64,000 nucleotides of DNA from Cenarchaeum symbiosum A (GTDB lineage Archaea > Thermoproteota > Nitrososphaeria > Nitrososphaerales > Nitrosopumilaceae): positions 406,154-470,153 of the forward strand of contig DP000238.1 of NCBI GenBank assembly GCA_000200715.1. Direction: 5' to 3'. Below, piece after piece: positions 43,040 to 51,417 of the stretch. Made by a program: the position numbers and the translations under genes. The first letter of the stretch is position 1, and each line of letters begins with the position of its first letter. Under the pieces are notes generated by a model. That model made no database searches and was not told where the DNA came from. It was given only the letters and a program-made list of their open reading frames with translations.

Positions 43040-43459
43040 CTAGTTGCAGGGCGGGTTATACTTGTAGACTATCTTGTCGACTACCCTCTTGCGGTCCTGC
43101 GCCTCCCGATCAAACATGGGCAATATGCACAGGTACAGGGCGTCCTCTGTCCGGGCCTTTTTCATCCAGCACTTGAAGGCCTCGTTTGACGTAAAATAGT
43201 CCCCCTTGTCGGTCTTTTCGCACTCTCCCACATAGATCATGTTGAATACGTCCTTGTCCCTGGCCATGACCATGTAGACGAGCTTCTCCATGGGGGGCCC
43301 CCACTCTGAGAGCTTTACGGGGCCCAAAAACTCGTACTGTAGTATCTGTATGACCAACTGTACAGTCCAGTCTGCCCCCTGATTTTTGCTTTTCTGTGCA
43401 GGCACGAAGGGGCCCTTCCTGAAAGGAATAAATCCCGCCTGCTTTGTCGGCCGCTGCAT
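43040..43459 (-). CDS. Small protein with a possible GIY-YIG-like fold
   Basis: The ATG at 43459 gives 139 residues. After a basic start (PFRKGPFVPAQKSKN), the C-terminal half reads VYMVMARD, MIYVGE, a central KCWMKKA, LYLCILPMFDREAQDR and a terminal KYNPPCN. This order resembles GIY-YIG nuclease-type domains (YVGE, Arg, Glu, terminal YNPP). The match is partial and catalytic competence is doubtful. The start codon overlaps that of the divergent gene at 43458. Confidence 0.55.
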   Translation of the reverse strand: MQRPTKQAGFIPFRKGPFVPAQKSKNQGADWTVQLVIQILQYEFLGPVKLSEWGPPMEKLVYMVMARDKDVFNMIYVGECEKTDKGDYFTSNEAFKCWMKKARTEDALYLCILPMFDREAQDRKRVVDKIVYKYNPPCN

Positions 43460-43814
43460 GTCGGATCCGCACAACTACCGCAAGGTGGGCTATTCCATGA
43501 TAGTGGTATCTGCCTCCCTTACCGCGATAGCCCTGATCGGCTTGGCAATAGGCGATGATGTGCTGTTCTCGGACAAGATCCAGAGGGCCAAGACCGCCGA
43601 CTTTGAGGCCTGCCAGGAGAGCGGCTTTGCCGGGGAATCGTGCCAGCCGTACATGATCCACATGAAGTACGAGGAATGCATAGCCAACAAGGATCTTGAG
43701 GACCCGTCGTGCAACAGGTACAGGACGTGGGTGGAATCTGCCATATTCGAGGAGTGCCGGGCCAGCGAAGACGTCACCAGCCAGCTGTGCCAGAAATACG
43801 CGGGGCTCTACTAG
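43458..43814 (+). CDS. Membrane-anchored protein with three Cys-pair repeats
   Basis: The ATG at 43458 gives 118 residues with a TATA-like GGAATAAAT about 30 nt upstream. One N-terminal membrane helix (MIVVSASLTAIALIGLAIG) is followed by three short repeats with paired cysteines: CQESGFAGESC, CIANKDLEDPSC and CRASEDVTSQLC (C-x9/10-C). They probably form disulfide-stapled helical hairpins outside the membrane. Function unknown. Confidence 0.65.
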   Translation: MSDPHNYRKVGYSMIVVSASLTAIALIGLAIGDDVLFSDKIQRAKTADFEACQESGFAGESCQPYMIHMKYEECIANKDLEDPSCNRYRTWVESAIFEECRASEDVTSQLCQKYAGLY

Positions 43815-44497
43815 TAGCCGTTCTTGTAGTCTTCCCAGTCGTTGTGCCCGCGCGTCAGCCTGTTCATCTCGAATAGCGCCCCGCCGATTATCCCGGCCTG
43901 GTAGAACGTAAACAGGTACACCTCGGAATCAGTCGGGTTGCTCTGCGTAAAGCTGAGCGTCAGCATGGAAAAAAAGGCAAACGTGCCCACAAACGTAAAG
44001 ATCCTGTTCTGCAGGCCGCCTATCCTGACTATCCTGCGCGTGGCTGCAGCCATCAGTGTTATGCTCGATATTATCAGAAACGTCGCCCCGCCGTTTGCAG
44101 ACACATACTCTGTGACCCACGCTATCAGGCCGTCCTCGAGTATCCTGGCCCCCGGTATGATGCTCCCCCCGTTTACCGCAAAGCTGACCGAGCTAAACAG
44201 GCTCCCTATCACAAAAAAGAACAGGAACACCTTTGCCAGCGAGCGCCCCCGGGGGCTGCGGCCCTCCGACGGGCTGACCGCACCTGAGGTTATCCTCACC
44301 CCGTACAGAAAGCCTATGGCCATGGCGGGCGCAAACATCGCGTTTATCAAAAGCGTGGATTCGCGGTTGAGCTCGTCTATCTGGGGGCGGAACACAAGGT
44401 AGACCACAATGGCAAGGGCCACCGCAGTGGCAAACAGTATGAGCCCCGTATACCGGTGGCCCCCCTCGCTGTGCCTGCCGTGCTCCCAGTTGTACAC
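43811..44497 (-). CDS. Polytopic membrane protein of unknown function
   Basis: GTG start at 44497, 228 residues with about six membrane helices: GLILFATAVALAIVVYLVF, LLINAMFAPAMAIGFLYGV, VFLFFFVIGSLFSSVSFAV, ATFLIISSITLMAAAT, IFTFVGTFAFFSMLTLSF and TFYQAGIIGGALFEM. An oligo-T TATA-like element (TTTTTTTAAC) lies about 25 nt upstream on the minus strand. No family recognised. Confidence 0.7.
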   Translation of the reverse strand: MYNWEHGRHSEGGHRYTGLILFATAVALAIVVYLVFRPQIDELNRESTLLINAMFAPAMAIGFLYGVRITSGAVSPSEGRSPRGRSLAKVFLFFFVIGSLFSSVSFAVNGGSIIPGARILEDGLIAWVTEYVSANGGATFLIISSITLMAAATRRIVRIGGLQNRIFTFVGTFAFFSMLTLSFTQSNPTDSEVYLFTFYQAGIIGGALFEMNRLTRGHNDWEDYKNGY

Positions 44498-44569
44498 GGA
44501 GATGCCTGGCTGTGCGGGGTTAAAAAAAGCGGCAGAAAATCATTTGGCCAGTTTATCAATTCTCTTTGC

Positions 44570-45757
44570 CTAGAAGCCGCTCGCAATGGGGTCTGACGGC
44601 TTTATTATCTCCCTCATCACCATTGTGGCGTATGATCCCCTCGACAGGGTAAACTCGGCCCTGTCCGGGCCCGAACGGGCATCGCTGCACCCTATGACTG
44701 CCTGCCTAAATCCTCCTTCTGCCGCCGCCTTTGGCAGCTCCTTTACCCCAAAGTCCGCCGGCCGGACGCCCTCTTCCTTTAGTATCCCCGAGACGGGGCC
44801 GTCAAACCGGGTCTTTCTAAAGTACGCATACCCGACGGTCGGTATGGCAAGGTACTGCCCTGTTCCGTCTGAATACCTGCCTAGCAGGCCTTTTGTATAA
44901 CAGACGTCTCCTTCTGCGGGCTGCAGCTCATCGGTCCCGCTGAGCGTCTTGTTGAATATGTACGACTGGTACGCCTGGACGAAAAATCCCGCCATCGACG
45001 AGGGTAGGGCGGCAAGCGCGCGCCGGGCATCCCCGTGCCGGACCAGCTCGGCAGCAGCCGTCCTCTCGAGGTCCATCCCCGGCGGGATATCTCCCATTTT
45101 CCCCGCGAGCTTTTCCCTGTCGCCAAGACTCCTGCGAAGCTCCGCCTTTTCTGTGCTGTCATACTCCGAAGGGTGCGAGAGCAGCAGGTCTACAGCCCAG
45201 TCAAAGTCGCCCTTTACTATTGCCCTGCCTATCAGGTGGGAGACGGGCCTAGCCGAGCCGAACCGCTGGTACCCGTAGTGGTTCGGTATTGAATTGTACC
45301 CGTCAAATTCCGAGGCATCCCCGTGTGTTCCAGTTATCCTGATCGAGAACCTGTTGCCTGCCATGTCCTTGCCGGAGAGCGGCCTCTCTACATACCCTGC
45401 ATGGGAGAGGGATATTGTGCCTGACGACCAGGCCTTGGCAGGGCCCTTTCTCATGGAGCAGACGTACTGTTCCGTTACAGCTGCCGCATCCTTGAGGCCG
45501 AGCGCCTTGAGCCGCAGGCCCGCCTTGGCGGCCCTCCGCAGGGCGTGGCTTGTGTCCATGCCGCGCTTTTTCAGTATGTACACGGCGTAGCCGCCGCTGC
45601 CTATTTTGTTCAGGGCGGCATCCGTGAGCACCTCTGATACCTCAAAGTCCTCGTGCCTCTCCCGGATGCGGCCCCCTGTCCCGGGAAAGATAGTCGAATA
45701 CCCGGAGATGCCCACCTTTGCGTCTATTGCGGGCGCGGCGGCCGCGGGCTTCTCCAT
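44570..45757 (-). CDS. truD: tRNA pseudouridine synthase D
   Basis: 395 residues. The TruD catalytic motif GLKDAAAVTEQ (GxKDxxAxTxQ, Asp nucleophile) is near residue 92. NHYGYQRFG and PNHYGYQRF-type segments typical of the TRUD insertion domain follow. It forms pseudouridine in tRNA (position 13 in bacteria; archaeal enzymes have related targets). The ATG at 45757 overlaps by one base the stop of the upstream propeller gene (TGATG), so translation is coupled. Confidence 0.93.
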   Translation of the reverse strand: MEKPAAAAPAIDAKVGISGYSTIFPGTGGRIRERHEDFEVSEVLTDAALNKIGSGGYAVYILKKRGMDTSHALRRAAKAGLRLKALGLKDAAAVTEQYVCSMRKGPAKAWSSGTISLSHAGYVERPLSGKDMAGNRFSIRITGTHGDASEFDGYNSIPNHYGYQRFGSARPVSHLIGRAIVKGDFDWAVDLLLSHPSEYDSTEKAELRRSLGDREKLAGKMGDIPPGMDLERTAAAELVRHGDARRALAALPSSMAGFFVQAYQSYIFNKTLSGTDELQPAEGDVCYTKGLLGRYSDGTGQYLAIPTVGYAYFRKTRFDGPVSGILKEEGVRPADFGVKELPKAAAEGGFRQAVIGCSDARSGPDRAEFTLSRGSYATMVMREIIKPSDPIASGF

Positions 45758-47361
45758 CACACTATGTTGACGGTCACGTATCTAGAGACCGACACGTCAT
45801 CATCCTGCACGCCGAGCAGGACCTTGTGGGTCCCCTTTATCGCAAAGGATCCTGTATTTATCGTAAGGTCTATGGTGCGCGGCCCGTCGAGCTCGCCTAG
45901 CTCGAGGACATCCGGCTCTATCACTATGTCCCTAAATGCCGCAGTATCTGCAGCTACCATCCGCACTTTTCCGGACGATCCCCCCAGCGGGACGACCGTA
46001 AAGGAGATCTCGGCCGTGCCGTCCCTCGGGACGGTTATCTCGCCGCCCACCTCTATCTCATACGGGAGCGGGACCGAGGTATCCAGCACGCCTATGTTGT
46101 TCTCGACCCATTCTGTAAACCACACCTTTTCGCCATCGAGAGCTATCCCGAACGTCTGTGCCAGCCCGCAGTCGGTATTCTCACCGCAGTCGGCCCAGTT
46201 GGGATTCTTGGAGGGTATCGTATACTCGACGAGCATCTCTTCTGCCGGGTCGAAGACGCCCAGCCGGTTTGCGGTCTGCTCGTTGAATACAAGCCTGCCG
46301 GAATCGTCGACCTCCATCCAGTACGGCCTGGATACCGGGTCCCTTATCACGCCGGTGGCATTCCCGTACGAGGACTCTTGCAGCCCCGATGTCACATATT
46401 TTGTAAACCCGCCAAAGATGGGATCAAAGGAGAAAAAAAAGCTGCTCGACGTATCGGCTATCCAGATGCGGCCGTCGGGCCCCACTGCCGCCCCGTTGGG
46501 CGTCTCCATGTCTGCGGGAAGCTCGTACACCCTTAGATAGTCTGCCGCAGACGCGTTTGCCGAGTAGCCATCCGGGTCGAACCTGACCAGGACGCCGCTG
46601 CCCTGGAATATCCAGTTGGTATACCAGATGTTGCCTGCCGCATCCAGCCCAAAGTCGCCCGCCAGCGAATAGTTGACCGGCGATGGCAGGTCGTACCCGT
46701 GTATCGCATCGCCGGTATCTGACAGCGTCGCGTTGACGGGCACCGGGAATTCCTCGTATTCAGAGGCCTCCCCCTCCATGCCGAGAAACGTGATCTTGCC
46801 CCCGGTAAAGTCGTTTATTATTATCCTCTCCTCTGACACCTCTATCTTTTGTGGGAGCGAATCGTCGGATGCCGGATAGTCCAGGCGGTCGTACGTGCCG
46901 TTCTCTACAGAGTACTTCCAGATGCTGTCGTACGCCTCGTCCGTATACCACAGCTCGCCCTCGTGGTAGTCAATCCCCCAGAACATCGAGCGGCCCTGCT
47001 GCGGCCAGCGCGGGTTGTCATATTCTGCAAACTCTTCCGTGGCCGGGTCGAACTTGGCTATCCTGCCCGTGTTGACCTGGGCGAACCAGACGTTGCCGTC
47101 GGGGTCGGTCGTTATCGCAAGCGGCTGCGTGCAGTCGGTGGGGATCTTGTACTCTGTGATGAACCTGCTAGACGACGCCTCGCCGGTCCCACAGTACTGC
47201 GCCCTTTGCACGTCCGGAAAGTTGTCCGCCGGCGTCCCGGTAAAGGTGGCCGCGCTCATGTTGTCCTGCATGGCCCCGGGCATGCTTGCAGCGGTGGCCC
47301 AGAACAGCAATCCCCCGCCAAAGACTATCGTAAATATGATCCCCTTGGTCTGCTTCTTCAC
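45757..47361 (-). CDS. Membrane-anchored beta-propeller protein, virginiamycin B lyase-like
   Basis: GTG start at 47361, 534 residues. After a signal anchor (GIIFTIVFGGGLLFWATAASMPG) come propeller repeats of the Vgb/streptogramin-lyase type: TTDPDGNVWFAQVNTGRIAKFDPATEEF, DAAGNIWYTNW, GPDGRIWIADTSS, DGEKVWFTEWVENNIGVLD. A C-terminal Ig-like domain (about residues 440-534) ends it. The similarity is to the fold; lyase activity is not implied. Likely extracytoplasmic. Upstream of and coupled to truD, an unrelated function. Confidence 0.8.
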   Translation of the reverse strand: MKKQTKGIIFTIVFGGGLLFWATAASMPGAMQDNMSAATFTGTPADNFPDVQRAQYCGTGEASSSRFITEYKIPTDCTQPLAITTDPDGNVWFAQVNTGRIAKFDPATEEFAEYDNPRWPQQGRSMFWGIDYHEGELWYTDEAYDSIWKYSVENGTYDRLDYPASDDSLPQKIEVSEERIIINDFTGGKITFLGMEGEASEYEEFPVPVNATLSDTGDAIHGYDLPSPVNYSLAGDFGLDAAGNIWYTNWIFQGSGVLVRFDPDGYSANASAADYLRVYELPADMETPNGAAVGPDGRIWIADTSSSFFFSFDPIFGGFTKYVTSGLQESSYGNATGVIRDPVSRPYWMEVDDSGRLVFNEQTANRLGVFDPAEEMLVEYTIPSKNPNWADCGENTDCGLAQTFGIALDGEKVWFTEWVENNIGVLDTSVPLPYEIEVGGEITVPRDGTAEISFTVVPLGGSSGKVRMVAADTAAFRDIVIEPDVLELGELDGPRTIDLTINTGSFAIKGTHKVLLGVQDDDVSVSRYVTVNIV

Positions 47362-47588
47362 GCGGATGCTCCTATAGAGCCGCGTTATATCTTTTCACGA
47401 GGGCCGGCAGGGGATTGTATGCGGGCGGCGGCATCCGGCCGGGGGATTCCAGCAGGTGTGCCTGAAGGCGTATTCCAGAGCGGGATGATCAAGGGGGCAT
47501 GGCCAGCTATGGGATGAAATTTCCGCCATTAATCTGGCGGCGTTGCTTATATCCCCACCCGGCTGTACGCAAAGCGTGTGGTGGCACG

Positions 47589-47717
47589 GTGAGTAGGGAC
47601 GGGCCGACCATATCCCGCATATCGGAATCGGCGGAACTGGCCGGCAGAAACGCACGGGCTTTTGAGGCGTTTGATTCACTTGAACACAGAGCACGGATGG
47701 CTGATGGCGGCCTCTAG
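47589..47717 (+). CDS. Possible 42-residue protein preceding a DNA methyltransferase
   Basis: GTG at 47589, stop at 47715-47717, overlapping the methyltransferase start (47704) by 14 nt. The peptide (VSRDGPTISRISESAELAGR... ending RMADGGL) is helical and charged. A TATA-like GCTTATATC near 47545-47553 sits about 36-44 nt upstream. Support is modest: promoter and overlap only. Confidence 0.4.
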   Translation: MSRDGPTISRISESAELAGRNARAFEAFDSLEHRARMADGGL

Positions 47718-48570
47718 AAAAAAGGACAAGCTGGCAGTTGCTGCGAGGTCCCCCCGGCCGCGCCGGGATTCTGCGCGGCTCGGCCCGGGCAGAAACCGCA
47801 TCTATTGCGGGGATGCTGCTGCAGTGCTGGCAAAGCTGGGGGACGGCTCGGTTGACCTGGCAGTCACGTCCCCCCCGTATGACAATCTGCGCGATTATCA
47901 GGGGTACTCGTTTGACTTTGACGGCATATGCTCGCAGCTATACAGGGTGTTGAGGAAAGGGGGGGTGCTGGTATGGGTTGTAGGCGACAGGATAGCCGGG
48001 GGCAGGAGCCTGACCAGCTTTCGGCAGGGGCTTGCATTCCAGGACCTGGGGTTCTCTATGCATGATATTATGATATACCGCAAAAAGAACACCCCGTTTA
48101 TGAGGAGCAACGCATACACGAACTGTTACGAGTTCATGTTTGTGCTCTCAAAGGGGCGCCCCCGGGTATTCCGCCCTATAATGGAGAAGACAAAAAGAAG
48201 CGGCATGGAAATGCTGGTGCACAATAAAAAATCTGACGGGATAAACAAAAAGACGCTGGCTGAGCTAAAGCCTGAAAAGACCAGGACCAATATCTGGGAT
48301 TATGCCGTGGGCCTTGGCGGCACTACCTGCGACAGGTTTGCCTTCAAGCACCCTGCCATGTTCCCCGAAAAGCTTGCACAAGACCACATACTCTCATGGA
48401 GCAAGCCGGGTGATCTTGTGCTTGATCCGATGTGCGGGTCGGGCACCACCTGTAAAATGGCCGCAGCCAACGGCCGCGACTATATCGGGATAGAAATATC
48501 AAAGGAATATGCGGCAATAGCACGGCGGCGCATGGCGGGAATACAAAAGAGAATATCCGCCCAGCCTTGA
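47704..48570 (+). CDS. DNA methyltransferase, beta-class (N4-cytosine or N6-adenine)
   Basis: The ATG at 47704 gives 288 residues. The catalytic motif IV (DLAVTSPPYDNL) comes first and the AdoMet-binding motif I (LDPMCGSGTTCKMAA) near the C terminus, the circular order of the beta class. TSPPY is found in both N4-C and N6-A enzymes, with SPPY more usual for N4-C. No restriction endonuclease or specificity subunit is adjacent, so it is an orphan enzyme. Confidence 0.92.
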   Translation: MAASRKKDKLAVAARSPRPRRDSARLGPGRNRIYCGDAAAVLAKLGDGSVDLAVTSPPYDNLRDYQGYSFDFDGICSQLYRVLRKGGVLVWVVGDRIAGGRSLTSFRQGLAFQDLGFSMHDIMIYRKKNTPFMRSNAYTNCYEFMFVLSKGRPRVFRPIMEKTKRSGMEMLVHNKKSDGINKKTLAELKPEKTRTNIWDYAVGLGGTTCDRFAFKHPAMFPEKLAQDHILSWSKPGDLVLDPMCGSGTTCKMAAANGRDYIGIEISKEYAAIARRRMAGIQKRISAQP

Positions 48571-48648
48571 ATATTTTCAGGCATTCCATTTTCTCAAAGC
48601 ACCTGTCATCTCAGCCTTTTCGGGCCTGCATCATGGGCGGTACTCCCA

Positions 48649-49002
48649 CTAGAGCAGCTTCATATCTCCGGTCACCCTGTCGACCATGCTCTCGGGGGCG
48701 GGCCCTATCGATATGCACGTTATAGTCCCGGGCTCCACCTGGGTGTGGCCTGCGTCGGAGACCTCCGACCACGGTATCCCCAGGGAGGCTGCCATCTTTT
48801 TGATCTCTTCGAGCTCGACGGGGCCCCGCACCCGGACGACCACCTTCTCCTGCCGGGGCCACCACAGCTCGAACCACTCGGGGTGCGACCTTCTTACGCG
48901 CTCGGCGCCCATGACGCACGCGTGGCCCACCTGCGCTGCTATCTTGCCCTTTCCCATTCCAAGGTCGGTCCTTACCGCGACCACCTGCTTTATCGGGCTC
49001 AT
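48649..49002 (-). CDS. pth2: Peptidyl-tRNA hydrolase, archaeal/eukaryotic type (Pth2)
   Basis: The ATG at 49002 gives 117 residues, the normal length. Typical segments: KQVVAVRTDLGMGKGKIAAQVGHACV, then LGIPWSEVSDAGHTQVEPGTITCISIGPAPES. It releases peptides from peptidyl-tRNA after premature termination. The frame is open far upstream on this strand (to 50019), but that is the shadow of the geranylgeranyl reductase gene; the two genes are divergent, 52 nt apart. Confidence 0.95.
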   Translation of the reverse strand: MSPIKQVVAVRTDLGMGKGKIAAQVGHACVMGAERVRRSHPEWFELWWPRQEKVVVRVRGPVELEEIKKMAASLGIPWSEVSDAGHTQVEPGTITCISIGPAPESMVDRVTGDMKLL

Positions 49003-49054
49003 ACACGGGATGGCCCTCAACTGAGTTAAATAACTGCGCGGCCCAAGACCGCCC

Positions 49055-50176
49055 ATGTATGACGTTGCCGTGGCGGGCGGCAGCATAGCGGGCCTGCTGT
49101 GCGCAAGGGAGGCCGCATCATCGGGCTTATCCGTGGTGGTCCTCGAGGAGGACCACGAGATAGGGACGCCCGACCACTGCGGGGGCCTCGTAAGCTCGGA
49201 GGCATTGGGCGAGCTCGGCCTTGTTCCGGGCCCCGGCGCCGCCGTCCGCGCGGTCCAGTCCGCCCGGCTCCGCTCGCCCGGAGGGAAGGTAATAGACGTG
49301 GACTCGTCGGCGCAAAACGTGCTCGGCGTGGACCGGAGGGCCCTTGACAAACAGGCCGCATTGCAGGCGCAAAGGGCCGGCGCGGAGATAAGGGCGGGAG
49401 TGCGCTGCACCGCCGTGCACAAGAACAGTTTAGGGACCGTCTCCGGCCCGATCCCCTGCAAGGTGGCCGTCGACGCAAGGGGGCTGGCCCCGCTGGCGCT
49501 CAAGGATCCCTCTGGGGTGGTCCCGTCTGCCCAGTATGAGGTATACGCGGACTGGACGGAGGGGACTCCCGTGGAGGTAATCCTGGATAGTGCAAAGTAT
49601 CCGGGGTTTTTTGCCTGGGTGATACCGTCTGCGGGGGGTTCCGCCAAGGTGGGAGCCGCAGGCAGGGGGATAAACGCGGGCAGGGCGCTAGGGGATTTCC
49701 TGAAATCAAGGGGGCGCCATTCCATACTCCGGAGGGTATACGCGCCGCTCTGGACCGGCGGTCCTGCTGACGAGTTCATAGACGGAGCGGTCGCAGTTGG
49801 CGACGCGGCAGGCCAGGCAAAGCCGACTACCTCTGGCGGGATATACACCTGTGGAATGGGCGGCGTGCTGGCAGGCCGGGCGATCGCCTCGTATATTGCC
49901 ACGGGGGAGCTGTCCCGGCTGCAAGAGTACCCTGATAACTGGAAAAAGCGCTTTGGCAAAGAGTTTGCCCGGCAGATGCTCCTGCGCAGGCTCCTCGAGA
50001 GGATGGATAATGCGGCCATAGACGGGCTCTTTGATTCCGTGGGACCTGGCTCCCTTGCAGGGGACTCTGACTTTGACTTTCACACGGATTCCATAGTGGG
50101 GCTGCTGGGCCTGCGGGGCTCGCTCAGGGCGGTCCGGGCCGTGCTTGGCGGCGAGGCGCGAAAGCTGCTGGGCTAG
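49055..50176 (+). CDS. Geranylgeranyl reductase family flavoprotein
   Basis: 373 residues. FAD-binding Rossmann start VAVAGGSIAGLLCAREAA, followed by DHCGGLVSSEAL (conserved CGG in the family) and the second FAD motif VGDAAGQAKPTTSGGIYTCGMGG. These enzymes saturate the isoprenoid chains of archaeal ether lipids (digeranylgeranylglycerophospholipid reductase) or of quinones and other prenyl compounds. Here membrane lipid is the likeliest substrate. Confidence 0.9.
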   Translation: MYDVAVAGGSIAGLLCAREAASSGLSVVVLEEDHEIGTPDHCGGLVSSEALGELGLVPGPGAAVRAVQSARLRSPGGKVIDVDSSAQNVLGVDRRALDKQAALQAQRAGAEIRAGVRCTAVHKNSLGTVSGPIPCKVAVDARGLAPLALKDPSGVVPSAQYEVYADWTEGTPVEVILDSAKYPGFFAWVIPSAGGSAKVGAAGRGINAGRALGDFLKSRGRHSILRRVYAPLWTGGPADEFIDGAVAVGDAAGQAKPTTSGGIYTCGMGGVLAGRAIASYIATGELSRLQEYPDNWKKRFGKEFARQMLLRRLLERMDNAAIDGLFDSVGPGSLAGDSDFDFHTDSIVGLLGLRGSLRAVRAVLGGEARKLLG

Positions 50177-50230
50177 CGCCCCTGCACCTGTGCGAATACA
50201 TTAAATCCGGCACAAGGCGGCTGTATACAG

Positions 50231-51121
50231 TTGGGTGCCAGGGAGATTCTTGAGGTGTCAAAGCCTCGCATAGTGTTGCTGCTTGTAATCACGGCGGTAA
50301 CTACAATGTACGCGGGCGATGCCCTTTCTGCAGGCGAGCCGGGGCCCGATCTCTGGGACTATGCCCACCTGATGGCTGCAGGGGCCCTCGCCTCCGCGGG
50401 CTCTAGCGCGCTCAACCACTATTACGACAGGGACATCGACCCCAAGATGCGCCGGACCGCCCGCAGGCCCATACCATCAGGAAGGATAGGCGAGAATATT
50501 GTCCTTGCATACGGCCTTGCGATAAGCTCGGCGGCAGTCGTATACGCGTACTTTCTGCTCAACGCGCCGACTGCCTTTTTCATAGCCCTCGGGATATTCT
50601 CATACGTGATAATATACACGGCCTGGCTCAAGCGGACCAACCGCTCCAACATTGTAATAGGCGGCATAGCCGGCAGCGCTGCATCCTGGGCGGGCTGGAC
50701 TGCAGCCACCGGCACGCTGGACCTGCTCGGCTTTCTCATCGGCTTTCTGGTCTTTGTCTGGACGCCCTCGCACTTTTGGTGCCTTGCCATGAAGATAAGG
50801 GAAGACTATGAGGCAGCAGGCGTTCCGATGCTGCCGGTGGTCATAGGCATGCAGCGGACCTCAAAGTACATACTCGGAAACACACTGCTGCTGCTGCCGT
50901 ACTCGCTGGCTTTGTACGCGTTTGGCATGGGGCTGGTCTACCTTGTGATAGCGGTGGCATCCGGCGGACTGATGCTAGTCTACCATTACAAGCTGACAAA
51001 GACGCCCACGCCCGACTTTGCATGGAAGGCGTACAAGGTGACGGCGCCGTACCTTACGATAATATTTGCAGCAGTGGCGCTAGACGCGGCCTTTCACTAT
51101 CCGTTTCCGTTCCCATTCTAG
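50231..51121 (+). CDS. ctaB: Protoheme IX farnesyltransferase (heme O synthase)
   Basis: TTG start at 50231, 296 residues with about nine membrane helices. The prenyl-diphosphate site NHYYDRDIDPKMRRTARRP (NxxxDxxxD) is clear; the second loop is VWTPSHFWCLAMKIREDYEAAGVPMLP. It converts heme B to heme O for the terminal oxidase of the respiratory chain. TATA-like ACATTAAATCC lies about 35 nt upstream. Confidence 0.95.
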   Translation: MGAREILEVSKPRIVLLLVITAVTTMYAGDALSAGEPGPDLWDYAHLMAAGALASAGSSALNHYYDRDIDPKMRRTARRPIPSGRIGENIVLAYGLAISSAAVVYAYFLLNAPTAFFIALGIFSYVIIYTAWLKRTNRSNIVIGGIAGSAASWAGWTAATGTLDLLGFLIGFLVFVWTPSHFWCLAMKIREDYEAAGVPMLPVVIGMQRTSKYILGNTLLLLPYSLALYAFGMGLVYLVIAVASGGLMLVYHYKLTKTPTPDFAWKAYKVTAPYLTIIFAAVALDAAFHYPFPFPF

Positions 51122-51417
51122 CTTGCGCCGGGGAAGCTGGCCTCATAGTCCTTTTCTGCAGCCTCGCGGGCCTGCTCTTCGACCTCGTCGCGCTCGCCTG
51201 CCTGCGGCACGGCCTCTATCCTTCTCGTATCCTTGGTCATCCACGTGACCTTTATCAGGCCGAGTATCTCGAGGTCGAGCAGTATCTTTTCAAACCTGTC
51301 CTCGGCGACGGGGGCGCCCGCCTTTATGAGCGCCTTTGTAAGCTCGACATCTGTCGCCGGGCCGCCCTCTATTATCCTGTTGTACACCCTGTTGCGCATG
51401 GGAATGGTCATGTACAT
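51118..51417 (-). CDS. Small winged-helix-like protein
   Basis: 99 residues (start at 51417, 51411 or 51399). The layout NRVYNRIIEGGPATDVELTKALIKAGAPVAEDRFEKILLDLEILGLIKVTWM fits a winged helix: two helices, a recognition helix and a wing, then an acidic tail. It starts one base beyond the CDC48 gene on the same strand, so probably the last gene of that operon, and overlaps the 3' end of ctaB by 4 nt. It may bind DNA or be a complex subunit; uncertain. Confidence 0.65.
   Translation of the reverse strand: MYMTIPMRNRVYNRIIEGGPATDVELTKALIKAGAPVAEDRFEKILLDLEILGLIKVTWMTKDTRRIEAVPQAGERDEVEEQAREAAEKDYEASFPGAS

Noticed and set aside
49003..50019. 456-codon minus-strand frame continuing upstream of pth2
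   Set aside because: It is the shadow of the geranylgeranyl reductase gene; Pth2 has its normal start at 49002.
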